A stretch of 64,000 bases of DNA from Phascolarctos cinereus (Eukaryota > Chordata > Mammalia > Diprotodontia > Phascolarctidae). Below the pieces are notes generated by a model. The model worked only from the letters and a program-made list of their open reading frames with translations. It did no database searches and was not told the DNA's origin. Of this stretch, positions 22,375-32,619 are shown piece after piece (position 1 is the stretch's first letter; each line of letters opens with the position of its first letter). The translations under genes and the position numbers were made by a program. The stretch covers positions 6,973,501 to 7,037,500 of the forward strand of contig NW_018344001.1 in NCBI RefSeq assembly GCF_002099425.1. The letters run 5' to 3'.

Positions 22375-22545
22375 TAATATCTGACATTTATCTAGTGTTT
22401 TAGTTTATAAAGCACTTTATATGTGTCATCTCATTTGGTCCTCAGAAAAACTCAGTGAGGCAGGTGCAATTACTATCCTCATTGTCTAGATAAGGAAATG
22501 AAGGCTGAGTGTAAGGGTCCTGGGCAGAATTTTCATTTAAATTCA
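22375..22545 (+). mobile_element. MIR-like element
   Basis: CTGACATTTATCTAGTGTTT, ATCTCATTTGGTCCTCAG and TAGATAAGGAAATGAAGGCT. Confidence 0.65.
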
Positions 22546-22639
22546 AGTAGAGATAGACAGTGATAGAGAACTGCTCTTATAGTATAAGCCATATTATCAG
22601 GGGGACCCATTTCTCCCTCCATAATGGAAAAGGAGCAGA

Positions 22640-22815
22640 TTATGACAATGGTGATGGGGATGGGGATAGTAAAGGTGATGGTGATGGTGAAGGTGATGGT
22701 GATAATGATGGTGGTGGTGATGGTGAAGCTGATGGTGATGGTGAAGGTGATGGTGATGGTGACAATGATGGTGATGGTGATAATGATGGTGATGGTGATG
22801 GTGATGATAATAATA
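22640..22815. repeat. (GGTGAT)n hexanucleotide satellite
   Basis: About 28 units of GATGGT with GAAGGT and AATGAT variants. All frames are open on both strands (GDGDGD, MVMVMV, HHHHHH, TITITI), which is a property of the repeat. Confidence 0.95.
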
Positions 22816-23012
22816 CTGAATGGCTTCATATTTAGGAAGTTCTAGATTGAAGTCCAACCTCTGACACATATTGCTGTGTGATCCTGGGCAAGTCATTTAA
22901 TCTCTCACTGTTCTAGGCAAGTCTCTAAGATTATGAGTTTCAAAGAGGGTACTGACATGCATTGGTAAAGGAAATTTCCCCAGCCAGGAGTTCCCTGTGC
23001 CAAGGAAACAAC
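22815..23012 (+). mobile_element. Third SINE form
   Basis: GTCCAACCTCTGACACATAT, TGATCCTGGGCAAGTCATTT and CTGACATGCATTGGTAAAGG, then CCAGGAGTTCCCTGTGCC. It directly follows the GGTGAT satellite. Confidence 0.6.
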
Positions 23013-23880
23013 ATATCCAATGAAAAATTTTCATTTTGTACAGCATGTTTAAAAAAGAACTATCAGAAATGGAATAATCCCAGACTTTCTTCTTTTTATA
23101 TTTATCCTTCCTTCAATTTTACTGTTGACTTTCTTCTTTGCTCTAATGAGTCAGGTATCAGTAGATAGTTGATTCTGAAAAGTCTGCTACATTAGCAATG
23201 ACCTTCAGTTGCATTTACTATGATATCATTAGGTCCTCCACTGATGCCCCCTCTGATACCTCAGCATGGGTACAGATGATCCTGGGTTCTCAGAGACTTT
23301 GTCAGCAGAGAACAAGTTCCCAAAGTGAAAAGATTTTGAGTCTCAGCCACATGATGAACTGCATGTCTGTTATTCAAGGAGCAGCCTAGTTCAGTCTGGA
23401 GACACTCCTCATCAGATTGGCATCAAAGGGATAATTTTTTGGATACACCAACCCTCAAGACCATCCACAAAGTCACAGAGAGATCACAATCTACATCAGT
23501 GAAGGGAGAACACCAAGGATGAAGTCAGCAATCCATTAAATGATTTGGTAATCACCATGTAGAAGACTACAGGGAGTTGCATGGTAGACTGTTTTCCTGA
23601 TAGATTTAGAAAAAGATTCGCCCTGACTAGCAAGGATTACATCGACTCAGTTTGGTAAATGTGTCCATTCTTCCCTACAGAGTTTGCCAACTTCTAGCTT
23701 TGCAATAGGCATTGGGACATATGTTACAATTATCTTTATGGTCCTCTCTTTGCTTAAATGGATTCAAATCAATTGAACTCAGCAGACATCTAATAGGCAT
23801 TCAAGAGATCAACAATGAAACCAGTTGAGTAACTTAATAACTTGTTCATTGCCCTGTCTGAGAAGAACTTGGGACCTGCC
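23013..23880. other. Single-copy DNA, no gene seen
   Basis: Includes one copy of a 31-nt sequence (23091-23121) repeated at 26538-26568. Confidence 0.45.
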
Positions 23881-24042
23881 CTTCTATCTGGCTGCTCTGG
23901 CCACTGAACTTTGAGAGCTCAGCTCATTTAATCTTCTGTTTCCTCATTTTTGTCCAAAGTGAATTGGACTAAATGATACTGAAGGTGCCTTCCACCACCA
24001 AAGTGGAATGGCTCTTATCCTGTAAGCTCAGTGATATCTGTT
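23880..24042 (+). mobile_element. MIR-like fragment
   Basis: TGTTTCCTCATTTTTGTCCA, then ATTGGACTAAATGATACTGA; weak head. Confidence 0.4.
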
Positions 24043-24409
24043 GCTCCGAATGAAGGTGCCTGGGGAGAAGGGATCATTAGACATAAAACCTTTCAAAATT
24101 AGCTAGGGATTTTCTGATATTAAGCCAAAATTTAAACCTAGTTCATAGGATCTGGGTTTCCTGGCCATACTCTAAAGGATGAGTTACTTTTAAAAATTGT
24201 AACATTATCCAATGTTTTAAGTTTTAAAAGTTTAAAAAATTCTTCCCCACAATTAGAGCCTAATTGTGGAATACTAACAACCAGGGCCAAATTTAAGGAG
24301 GTTTAGGACCAGAGACAAATTATATAATGCCCAAACCTCATCTTCCTGCAAAACGTGCATGTTGAAATATAGGCAAAATCTGGTAAAATACAAATAGGGA
24401 GAGTAAACT

Positions 24410-24553
24410 TCTTTTTTGGTTAGGCAATTGGGGTTAAGTGACTTGCCCAGGGTCACATAGCTAGTAAGTGTTATGTGTCTGAGGCCGGATTTGAACTCAG
24501 GTCCTCCTGAATCCAGGGCTGGTGCTCTATCCACTGCGCCACCTAGCTGCCCC
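24410..24553 (-). mobile_element. Short-form SINE, minus strand
   Basis: T-rich start, GGGGTTAAGTGACTTGCC, and GCGCCACCTAGCTGCCCC at the end. There is no RTE-like tail. Flanks GGAGAGTAAAC and GGAGAATAAAC suggest a target-site duplication, so this copy is young. Confidence 0.88.
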
Positions 24554-24644
24554 TAAGGAGAATAAACGTTAAGAGATTTGCTGCTATACTTCTTGGACCT
24601 TGATCACTAGTCCTGGTGACTGCTATCTAGCCTTCTTCCTTGTG

Positions 24645-24818
24645 ATTAGGATCTCCTAGGATTTGGAATGAGAGGACCTTGATTGGAATTCTGGCTCTGA
24701 TGTTGATTAGCTGTGTGAACATAGGCAAGTCACTTCTCTACTTTTGTCCTCAGTTTCTTCATCTGTAACATGGAAGGATTGGATTGAATGACATCTATAG
24801 TCTCTTCCCACATATGAT
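24645..24818 (+). mobile_element. MIR-like SINE
   Basis: ACATAGGCAAGTCACTTCTC, TCAGTTTCTTCATCTGTAAC and TTGGATTGAATGACATCTAT. Confidence 0.65.
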
Positions 24819-24819
24819 G

Positions 24820-25590
24820 CATAGTGTAGCTTTTCACTGTGCCAAGAAGTTTGATGTCATTAAAAGTACCATCGAATTTCTGAAATGCCATCTCAACCAA
24901 TCTCTCCCTTATTGTCAGAATATCTCAAAGAAGAGAAGGAACCACAAGAATGGGAAAGATCAAAGAAGACACTTTTAAAGGGGGCAAGGACATATATCAA
25001 ACAGACATCAGCAACTGATGATCCATAAGCCTGTCTTCTTGGAAAGAACTTATACACAAAGTCTTCCTGGGACTTACTGTTTTACTGGAATTGCAAAGTA
25101 AGGTCATCAGGAGTACTGGGAACACCATTTACTGACAATGACTCCCAAACTGTGAAGGCAAAGAAACTTGGCCACTGAGCACATGGGTTTTGGAGGGGAC
25201 AGAAAAGCTTGTTGTTTTTACTAAATCATGCTATCCCTATCTACCTCACAAGCTTATTGTGTAGGAAATATTTTGTAAACCTTCAAGCACTATGGTCGGG
25301 ACAGTTCCTATCATTCTTAAATGTGTAATCCTTCTTCTAGTGGTCCTTCCAATAGCTCAGGGCACAACCCATCCAAGTTTGCTGAGCCTGTAAGAGTTTT
25401 GCTCATGATTACGGTCTCCCAGAAGTTCCCAAAATTACTATTTGTTAAAATTTGCATTATCTGCATAATTTGCATTTCATGGTTTTTATTTGGGTATAGA
25501 TGCTGTACTTTGTGGAAATGTTTTTATTTGCTGAATGTTGTTTATGTTAATATGTGTGTATGTCCATTATATATGTGTATATGTACACAT
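24820..25590. other. Unassigned DNA
   Basis: It may contain old LINE sequence (AAGAAGAGAAGGAACCACAA) but I cannot place it. Confidence 0.35.
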
Positions 25591-25632
25591 TTTATATATA
25601 TATATATATGCATATGTATGTGTATATGATAA
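25590..25632. repeat. (TA)n and TATG repeat
   Basis: ATATATATATAT followed by GCATATGTATG. Confidence 0.8.
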
Positions 25633-25744
25633 TTGTTTATGTGTATAGGAAGGAATCCTTGATGAAAACATAAGAATAGGCTAGAAAATCTTTCAAAAAC
25701 ATTTTTACATCAAACCATATCTATATGGACAAACAACCCACTGA

Positions 25745-25912
25745 GGAGGGAGCAGGGTAGATGTTATTATCCCACTTAAAGTTGAGGAAACTGAGACAGA
25801 CAATGGTTAAATGACTTGTCCAGGGTCACAGAGTAAGTGTCTGAGGACAGATTTAAATGTAGGTCTTCTTGACTTCAGGCTGAGCATTCTAGCCACTGTA
25901 TCACCTAAAGCC
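25745..25912 (+). mobile_element. MIR-like element
   Basis: GTTGAGGAAACTGAGACAGA, GTCCAGGGTCACAGAGTAAG and GCATTCTAGCCACTGTATCA. Confidence 0.65.
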
Positions 25913-25995
25913 TCAGTAATGTAATGAAAGATTCAGAGAATGAAGTGATCACCAGACTAGAGGCCTGGTGACTAAAGGTTAATAATGGTAATAGC

Positions 25996-26182
25996 ATCAT
26001 GATGATGACGATGGTGATGGTGATCCAGGTAATGATGATGATGGTGATGGTGATGATGAAGATGGAGATGATGATGATGGTGATGGTGATGATGATGATG
26101 GTGATGGTGATGATGAAGATGGAGATGATGATGATGGTGATGGTGATGATGATGATGGTGATGATGATGATGATGATGATAA
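25996..26182. repeat. (GATGAT/GGTGAT)n satellite with a higher-order unit
   Basis: GAT-type units in which a longer block (GATGATGAAGATGGAGATGA) recurs at about 26050 and 26110, a period of about 60 nt. Confidence 0.93.
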
Positions 26183-26299
26183 CAATAACAAAGAGAGTTG
26201 AGGAGGATGGGAGAAAAGGGAATTCTTGGTGAGTGACCTCCATTTTTTTTGATAAAGTATGAAGTGAGGCCTTCAACTGAACTGAATTTCAAGACATAT

Positions 26300-26425
26300 T
26301 TTTCCCCCCTATTTGATTGTAAGCTTCTTGGAGAAATAGGCCCTCTTATTCATCTTCCCCTCTTCTTCAATGACTCACAAAGTACTTTGATCATTTGTTA
26401 AATACTTACATGATTGTTGAATGAA
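26300..26425 (+). mobile_element. L2 3' end, plus strand
   Basis: GATTGTAAGCTTCTTGGAGA and TTGTTGAATGAA at the end match the L2 3' UTR. Confidence 0.6.
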
Positions 26426-26904
26426 TTTTCCTCCCCTCGGGTGAGCGGCTCTTCCAGGATGAAGGTTTCCCAGCCTTACTTTTTAGAGATGTTTGTTACT
26501 CTGTGTAAACTTGACTCGGCCTGATATTCCTCAATTTTCTTTTTATATTTATCCTTCCTTCAATTTTAAACATTTCTTAATTTCTTCTCTATAATTAAAA
26601 AACTTTAACAAACTCCAAGAAAAGCAATAAAATTAATGACAGCCTTAGAATACTTACAAGCAACCATTAGAACAAAGCAGTGATGGGTACATAATGGGTA
26701 AAAAGCATAATTAAGAAATTAATTTCAATTTTAAGCTTTTAAGGAATTATAACAAATAGTTGACATTGAAAGTGGTCCCCTTTAAAAAAAAATAAAGTTA
26801 ATAGCTTAGCTGCAGAAACAAAAAAAACAAAACTAGCTAAAATTGGTGGATGCATTTTAATAACTAGGCTCCTAAATCATTTCAGATAGAAGTTTGTTTG
26901 TTTT
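26426..26904. other. AT-rich single-copy DNA
   Basis: Rich in TTAATT and AATTAAG motifs; no repeat recognised. Confidence 0.4.
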
Positions 26905-27135
26905 TTTTAACCTAGAGGTCACCTTGGAGGTCTGTGGACAGTCATGGGGAGGGTGAGAGTCTGTAAACTTGGATGGAAAAAAATACATCATTATTTTCAT
27001 GATCTTTGAACTGAAATTTAGCATGTCCTTCAAACATTTAAAAACATTATAGCTGAGAAGGGGACCCTAGGCTTCATCAGAGTGCCTGCCAAATGAGTTC
27101 CTGAACCACAAAAGGTTAAGAACTCCTTCTCTACA
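26905..27135. mobile_element. hAT-like MITE of the AAGGTTAAGAAC type
   Basis: The right end CCACAAAAGGTTAAGAACTCC and the internal ACATTTAAAAACATTATAGC and GAGAAGGGGACCCTAGGCTTC match a widespread mammalian hAT MITE as I remember it. The left end (TTTTTTTTAACCTAGAGGTC) is the inverted partner. Confidence 0.55.
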
Positions 27136-27432
27136 AACTCTGGTTGGGCATTTTGCTACTTTTTCTAGATTCAAAGTGGCTGTTTTGAGTGATCAATTAT
27201 ACTAATCACAACCTGAGCCCCCCATCTAATATAACACTATTACCACCAGATTTATGCAAGGATCACAAATCCAATAGGAAAAAAAAACAAGATACAAAGC
27301 AGGATAAACATACCAAGGAAGAAATCAAGTAGTTAGACATTCTATGTCCCATATACAAATGGATGAAAGAAGAAACCTCCCGGTGAAAACTTAACAAGGA
27401 GGTAAGGAAAGAGTCAGTCATTCATCACTCAC

Positions 27433-27545
27433 CTCTTAGTGTGCTCTCAGCTGCCAGGACAGGGATTGGCCAGCTTCTCTGGGAAGGCTGGGAGCTGCTG
27501 CCACCTCTCAGAGTGACTGGGGCCATCAGGCTTCCAGCAAAACTC
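27433..27545 (-). other. Splice-bounded open block (minus strand)
   Basis: A minus-strand acceptor (TTCTTGAACTCAG) and a strong donor (AGAG|GTGAGT) bracket 113 nt. One frame is open right across, reading SFAGSLMAPVTLRGG and ending AAESTLR at the donor, with consistent phase. The surrounding 27140-27660 is not a repeat that I know. I do not recognise the peptide. By chance such pairs occur every few kilobases, so this stays a candidate only. Confidence 0.18.
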
Positions 27546-27981
27546 CTGAGTTCAAGAATAAGAGTTACAAAGATTCTACCCCACCTCACCCTGACTTGTG
27601 TCTCTCCTCTGACTGTCACCTGAAGTTAACCCATTTTACAGCAGCTCAAGAGCTTCCCGGGCATTTCTGAACACTTTGAGGCCAATCACTTCTCCATGCT
27701 ATTCCCCCATTTCATATTGCCTTTCTCCCCTTTGACCCAGCACTCCTCTTCTCTTTTCTTCTTTCTCGAAATGAAGCTTGGTTGTTGATGTCAATAGATT
27801 TTTTTGCTAAGTCTTTGATGCCTTTTTACACCTTTCTCATTTTCACATACCACTTTCCTCCTCTTCCTGCCTCACAAACACAGCCAATCCCTACACTAAC
27901 ATGTTCAACATCCATTTTTAATTGTCCACAAAATAGCAACATATAGAACTATGCTCCAAATAGGAATTCTCAAAGGGATCA

Positions 27982-28102
27982 AACAGGACCATAGATTTAG
28001 AGCTATAAGGAATTTCAGATGTCATGTAACCAAACTCCTTTATTTTACAGATGAAGAAACTGAGATCCAATAAAGTTGCTTGTTCAAAGTCAAACATGAT
28101 TA
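27982..28102 (+). mobile_element. MIR-like fragment
   Basis: ATAGATTTAGAGCTATAAGG and TATTTTACAGATGAAGAAAC. Confidence 0.6.
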
Positions 28103-28199
28103 TCCTATACACGTGTGCACTCGTATGTATATACACGCTGTGTGCATGTATACACATATATGTTTATGTGTGTATTACATATGTATGTATCATATATCA

Positions 28200-28428
28200 T
28201 TTGATGGGACCATACCCAAAGCTAATTGAAAGGACAGAACTGGCCTTACAGCCAGGAAGGGGTCAAACGCTGCCTCTGACACATAGAGGTTGTTACTCTG
28301 AGAAGGTTCTTAACCTCTCGCTGTCTTTGAAAACACCAGGACAACAAACTGCAGAAAAGTCATTGACCTCCACTGCTAGAGGGAGTTTCCACACCTAGAA
28401 TTCTCTACGCTGATGAAATCTCAGGTTC
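28200..28428 (+). mobile_element. Third SINE form, ending in a CTGATGAAATC tail
   Basis: AACTGGCCTTACAGCCAGG, GAGAAGGTTCTTAACCTCTC and AGAGGGAGTTTCCACACC, then CGCTGATGAAATCTCAGGTT. This tail differs from the RTE-like one and is shared with 22815-23010. Confidence 0.6.
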
Positions 28429-28714
28429 AGAAAAACAAACAAAGCCCCCAGCTCTGGGAGGTGAGCAGTTCAAGTTTTATTGGCACCCTTTTATAAATGA
28501 GAGAACAGATTCCTATAGAGACAAAAGTCTAGAGATCATTTTCCAAAGTCCCCAGATGAATCAGGGGCAGTGCCACAGGTCACCTAATTATGACTTCGGT
28601 GAGCTTTCTATATCTAGTGAAGAGCTGGAATGAAAAGAACCTTGAGCTTGAAGGCACAGACCTCAGTTAAACCTTTGGTCTAACTCATATGAGCAAGCAA
28701 TCTCTACTCCAATG

Positions 28715-28988
28715 TGCCCAAGTCAGGAGACCTGGATCAAATCTCGACTAAATGAATAATGGGCATTTTCTAGCTGTGGCACCCTGACCAAGACACTTGA
28801 CAGAGTTAGTGCACTGGACAGAGCTCTGGACTTGGAGTCAGATGATGGGAGTTCAAATTCTGTCTATATGCCCCTGGAAAGTCACTTAAAATCTCTGGGT
28901 CTCAGTTTACTCAGCAGTAAAATGAGGGAGTTGGAATTAATGGGCTCTCAAATTCTTTCCAACCATAATCCTATGACCCCACAATCCT
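28715..28988 (+). mobile_element. Two MIR-type SINE pieces
   Basis: 28715-28800 (GGAGACCTGGATCAAATC) and 28800-28988 (TCTGGACTTGGAGTCAGATG, TGGGTCTCAGTTTACTCAGC). Confidence 0.6.
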
Positions 28989-29169
28989 ATGAAGTTATGT
29001 AAATCTCATGGATCCTCTAATTATCCATCATAGTCAATGAGGTAAATGAAGATAAAATTCTTAGGCTATCTGTCTCACAAGGCTAGCATGTGAGAAGCGC
29101 TTTGAAAATGGAAAGTGCTAAAATAAAATGTGAGTTCTTTATTCATAAAATAAAATGTCACAATTAGGG

Positions 29170-29372
29170 TGTACTTCCTGGTCCAATAGAAAGCATCAGA
29201 ACCCCTGGATTCATAGGTTCGAATACTGGCTTTGCAGTTTGCTAACTCCATGACCTTAACTAAGTCACTTCCTCTCTCTGAGCTCTACTTTCTCTATCTG
29301 TAAAATAAGGGGCAGGTCTAGAGGATCTTCAGGGTGCTGTACAACTCTGAAGTCTATGGTCCTGTGATTCTT
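29170..29372 (+). mobile_element. MIR-like SINE
   Basis: CCATGACCTTAACTAAGTCA, CTTTCTCTATCTGTAAAATA and AGTCTATGGTCCTGTGATTC. Confidence 0.65.
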
Positions 29373-29374
29373 AC

Positions 29375-30239
29375 ACTCAGGGAGACCCAGAGACAGCTTG
29401 AACAAGCTCAAGAAAGATGGTTCCTAAATTTTCAGCATTAAGCTGGAAATTGGCAAACATTACAAACCAGGGCTCGATTTATTTTTTAATTGTCTAGACT
29501 TGAGAAAATGATGGATAAAATGGTAGTAACAGATTACTTTTTTTTTCCTGAAGAGTCTGTTGTTAAACATTTACCACCACACTCCTGCTTAGATCACACT
29601 GCTTTTTCAGAACGGAGGGTTTCTTTTCCACTAGTTCAAATCCAACTCTTATTCTTAATATTGCTTTCCCCCCCCCCTTGTAGCTCCTACAAAAAGCTAG
29701 CCTCATGATCTCATACCATCCTCGAGCATAGATCCCCTGAGTTAATGAATGAACATCTCAAACTGTAAGGGGCTGGCTGCGTGCCTGTTTGTCATTCAAT
29801 AAGTGAAACAAAGTAATGATCACTTGGCAGAATGAATTGGAGAGCTTCTGAAAGATTAAAAAATGATTACCAAAAAAAATCCTCTGGGAATGGAGATGTA
29901 CAAAGATAATGCATTTTAAAAATCCTTGCCACTCTACTATTAGCAGTTTAGAGATTATTAACATGGAAAGAATATTAAAAAATGTCATTTGCTTCTCATA
30001 TTTATTCTCCCCTCTCAGATGCCACTTTTCACTAAGCTTTGATGATTTTCCTCTTGTTTCTATTCAGCTCCCCCCTTCACCCCTTCATTGTTCATGCTGC
30101 TGAAGAGGAAAATGCAGAGCTTTTGGAGGTGGGATGACCTAGTTATGAGAGTACAGTTGAAGCATTGTTGGACTTGGAATGAGGAGATATCAGAAAAAAA
30201 ATCCCAAGTAGAAAATGCGTTAACTGTTTTAGGATTCAG
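29375..30239. other. Single-copy DNA, possible conserved non-coding block
   Basis: 29770-29900 contains GTAATGATCACTTGGC and AAATGATTACC, homeodomain-like sites in repeat-free DNA. Confidence 0.3.
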
Positions 30240-30545
30240 TACATAGATTTATTTTGGGGGGGCACCTCTGACTCTTCATGACCCCATTTGTTTTTTTTTC
30301 TTGACAAAGATACTGGAGTGGTTTGTCATTTCTATCTTCAGCTCATTTTATAGATGAGGAAAATGACGCGAACAGGGTTAAGTGATTTGCTCAGGGTAAT
30401 ATAGCTGGTAAGTGTCTGGGGTCAGGAAGTAAGTGTCAAGTGAAAATGAGTCTTTCTGGTTGTTCACCCAGGAAATAAATGGCAGGCTGGGATTTAAACG
30501 CAGCTCTTCTGCCTCTAGATCCAGCACTCTTGGCTACACTTTACC
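30240..30545 (-). mobile_element. tRNA-RTE SINE, minus strand, with extra insert
   Basis: GATACTGGAGTGGTTTGTCA, CAGGGTTAAGTGATTTGC and GATCCAGCACTCTTGGC are SINE blocks. About 50 nt of unrelated sequence sits between the B-box part and the head. Confidence 0.75.
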
Positions 30546-30727
30546 TGGACAAGACATTTTCTCTCTCTAACATGGTTTCTTTATGTGATTAAAAAAAATG
30601 AGAGGGTTGGGTAAGTGGAGAGGCAGGGTCGCATTACTGTAAAGGCACTGGACTAGGAAAGAAATAGATGTTCAAAGTAACCAATAGACGCCCATCAGTT
30701 GGGAAATGGGAAGGTGTCATCAAAGCG

Positions 30728-30828
30728 GAGATTGTTTCTTTTATTGTAATGGTATTCCCAATGTCTAACGCAGTGCTTGGTACAAAGGAGGCACTAAATA
30801 AATACTTGTTGATTTATTGAAGCATCAA
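30728..30828 (+). mobile_element. L2 3' end, plus strand
   Basis: TATTCCCAATGTCTAACGCA, GTGCTTGGTACAAAGGAGGC and AAATAAATACTTGTTGATTT. Confidence 0.6.
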
Positions 30829-31844
30829 AGGTGATTTGAACCCAGAACTTACTGACACTGAGCCTACAGCTATTTCTTCTCCTCCATGTTAACATTTGGC
30901 CACCCCTACTCCCAACACTTCATTGCCATTGGCCTTCCCGGGTGCCTCACTTTCTTCCTACCTGGGTTAGAATGGCCATCATTTTGCATTCATCCAACTC
31001 TCTTCAGACAGCCACTCTTAGGACTTAGGGTCAGGCATTAAAGAAGACCCACTTCTGGAGGCAGCTGCAAGGAGGAAAGGTAGGGTCAGTGGAGCAGCCA
31101 GGATGAGCCACTTCCTTCGTGTCTGTTGGCAGGACCACTGAGCTCCTGGCAGGAATAGAAATCCAGATCTGGTCAGTAGAGACACCAGTCCTGGCTAGGG
31201 TTCAGCAGATGGCATGAAAGAAATCCCTTCTCTTCTGGGCTTATTTCCTATGGGAAAAGAAGCATGGTTCCTTTCTTGGTCCAGATGGAGGGTATTATCA
31301 GATAAAATCTACCTCTCCAAAATGTGATTTCTGTAAATGAAAAAAAAAAGTTTACTACTGAAACAATTACACAAAATAACTATTTATATATGCATATATA
31401 TATATATATACACATACATGCATACATACAATAGTCATTGACTGACCTTAAATATTTAACTGCAGCTTATGAAAACAAGCCCAGCTTGCTGTCACCCCCA
31501 TCCCACTCTGCAGGGACTTTTGTGGGGACCCTCTGGAGACATGGTACTGCCTCCCAGTTGCAGAGTGTTCCCTACCACAGGTGCCTGACTCAAAGTGCTG
31601 TTGTGAGAAATGACCTTTATGAATCTTAAAGTCTTATATAAACACGAAATATTAGTATTATTATCATTTACCTATCTCCCAGGGATATTGTGAAGACCGA
31701 ATGTGCTAATGGAGATAAAGCACTTTTATAAAGGTAAAGAGTAAAATTAGCATTTATTATCGCCTAGAGCTTAATGAGGCACGTCTCTGATGAGCTTGCC
31801 TTGTAATATTACGTAGTATTATCTCTATTGGTGCTTTATCCCCC
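30829..31844. other. Single-copy DNA with small MIR remnants
   Basis: A TA repeat at 31385 and a MIR-like tail near 31680-31735; otherwise nothing recognised. Confidence 0.4.
31385..31430. repeat. (TA)n-(CATA)n
   Basis: TATATATATA followed by CACATACATGCATACATA. Confidence 0.8.
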
Positions 31845-31966
31845 ACCCCCATTAAACGACAAATCCATGAGGGCAAGGATGGTGCGTGACCTAAACTTTG
31901 TGCAGTCCTAAGCACCTAGCTCGGCCCTCAGTGGGTGTGTTTCATAAATATCTGTTGAATAAAATT
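31845..31966 (+). mobile_element. L2 3' end, plus strand
   Basis: AAATCCATGAGGGCAAGGAT and CATAAATATCTGTTGAATAA are L2 3' UTR blocks. Confidence 0.55.
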
Positions 31967-31991
31967 GAATTAGCATGGCTGAGGAGCCAGA

Positions 31992-32270
31992 GGCAGCTAG
32001 GTGGCAGCAAGGGTGCCTCAGTGGGTAGTATGTTGGATATGAAATCAGGAAGCCCTGAGTTCAAATCCTACTTTAAGTATTTGTTTAGCCGTGTGATCCT
32101 GGGCAAGTCACTTAACCTCTGTTTGCCTCAGTTTCCTCAACCATAAAATGGGAATAATGATAGTTCTTACTTCCTGGGTGGTTGTGAGCATCAAATGAGA
32201 TAATACTGTAAAATGCTTCACGCTGTGCCTGACACATACGAGGCACAATCTAAGTATTAGCAATTGACAC
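31992..32270 (+). mobile_element. tRNA-head SINE with MIR-like tail
   Basis: GGCAGCTAGGTGGCAGCAAG at the start, TCCTGGGCAAGTCACTTAAC in the middle and ATGAGATAATACTGTAAAAT at the end. Confidence 0.75.
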
Positions 32271-32409
32271 CCATTGTCACCATCATCATCACTGTCGTCA
32301 TCATTGTTGTTATTAATATTTTCTGGTAAGGAAGAGACTCCCTCTTCAGGGAGGAGCTCCCCAAGCCACTGACTCTCACATCTCGAACTGGACAAGAAGG
32401 AGCAGGGTA

Positions 32410-32600
32410 CGGGCAGCTAGGTGGCACAGTGGATAGAGCACCAGCCCTGAAGTCAGGAGGACCTCAGTTCAAATCCGGTCTCAGACCAGACACTTGACAC
32501 TTACTAACTGTGTGACCCTGGATAAGTCACTTAACCCCAATTGCCTTGCAAAAAAAACCAAACAAGCAAAAAAAGAAAACAAAAAAACAAAACGAAGAAG
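32410..32600 (+). mobile_element. Short-form SINE with target-site duplication
   Basis: Starts GGGCAGCTAGGTGGCACAGT, ends CCCCAATTGCC plus an A-rich tail. A 16-nt duplication (AAGAAGGAGCAGG...) lies at 32394-32409 and 32601-32616 with one mismatch. The poly(A) end suggests mobilisation by L1. Confidence 0.92.
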
Positions 32601-32619
32601 AAGAAGGAGCAGGATAGTA

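Noticed and set aside
22533-22835. Frames encoding GDGD, MVMV, HHHH and TITI proteins
   Set aside because: All frames on both strands are open because the DNA is a hexanucleotide satellite.
25905-26292. His-rich and Ile/Thr-rich frames
   Set aside because: Artefact of the GAT satellite.
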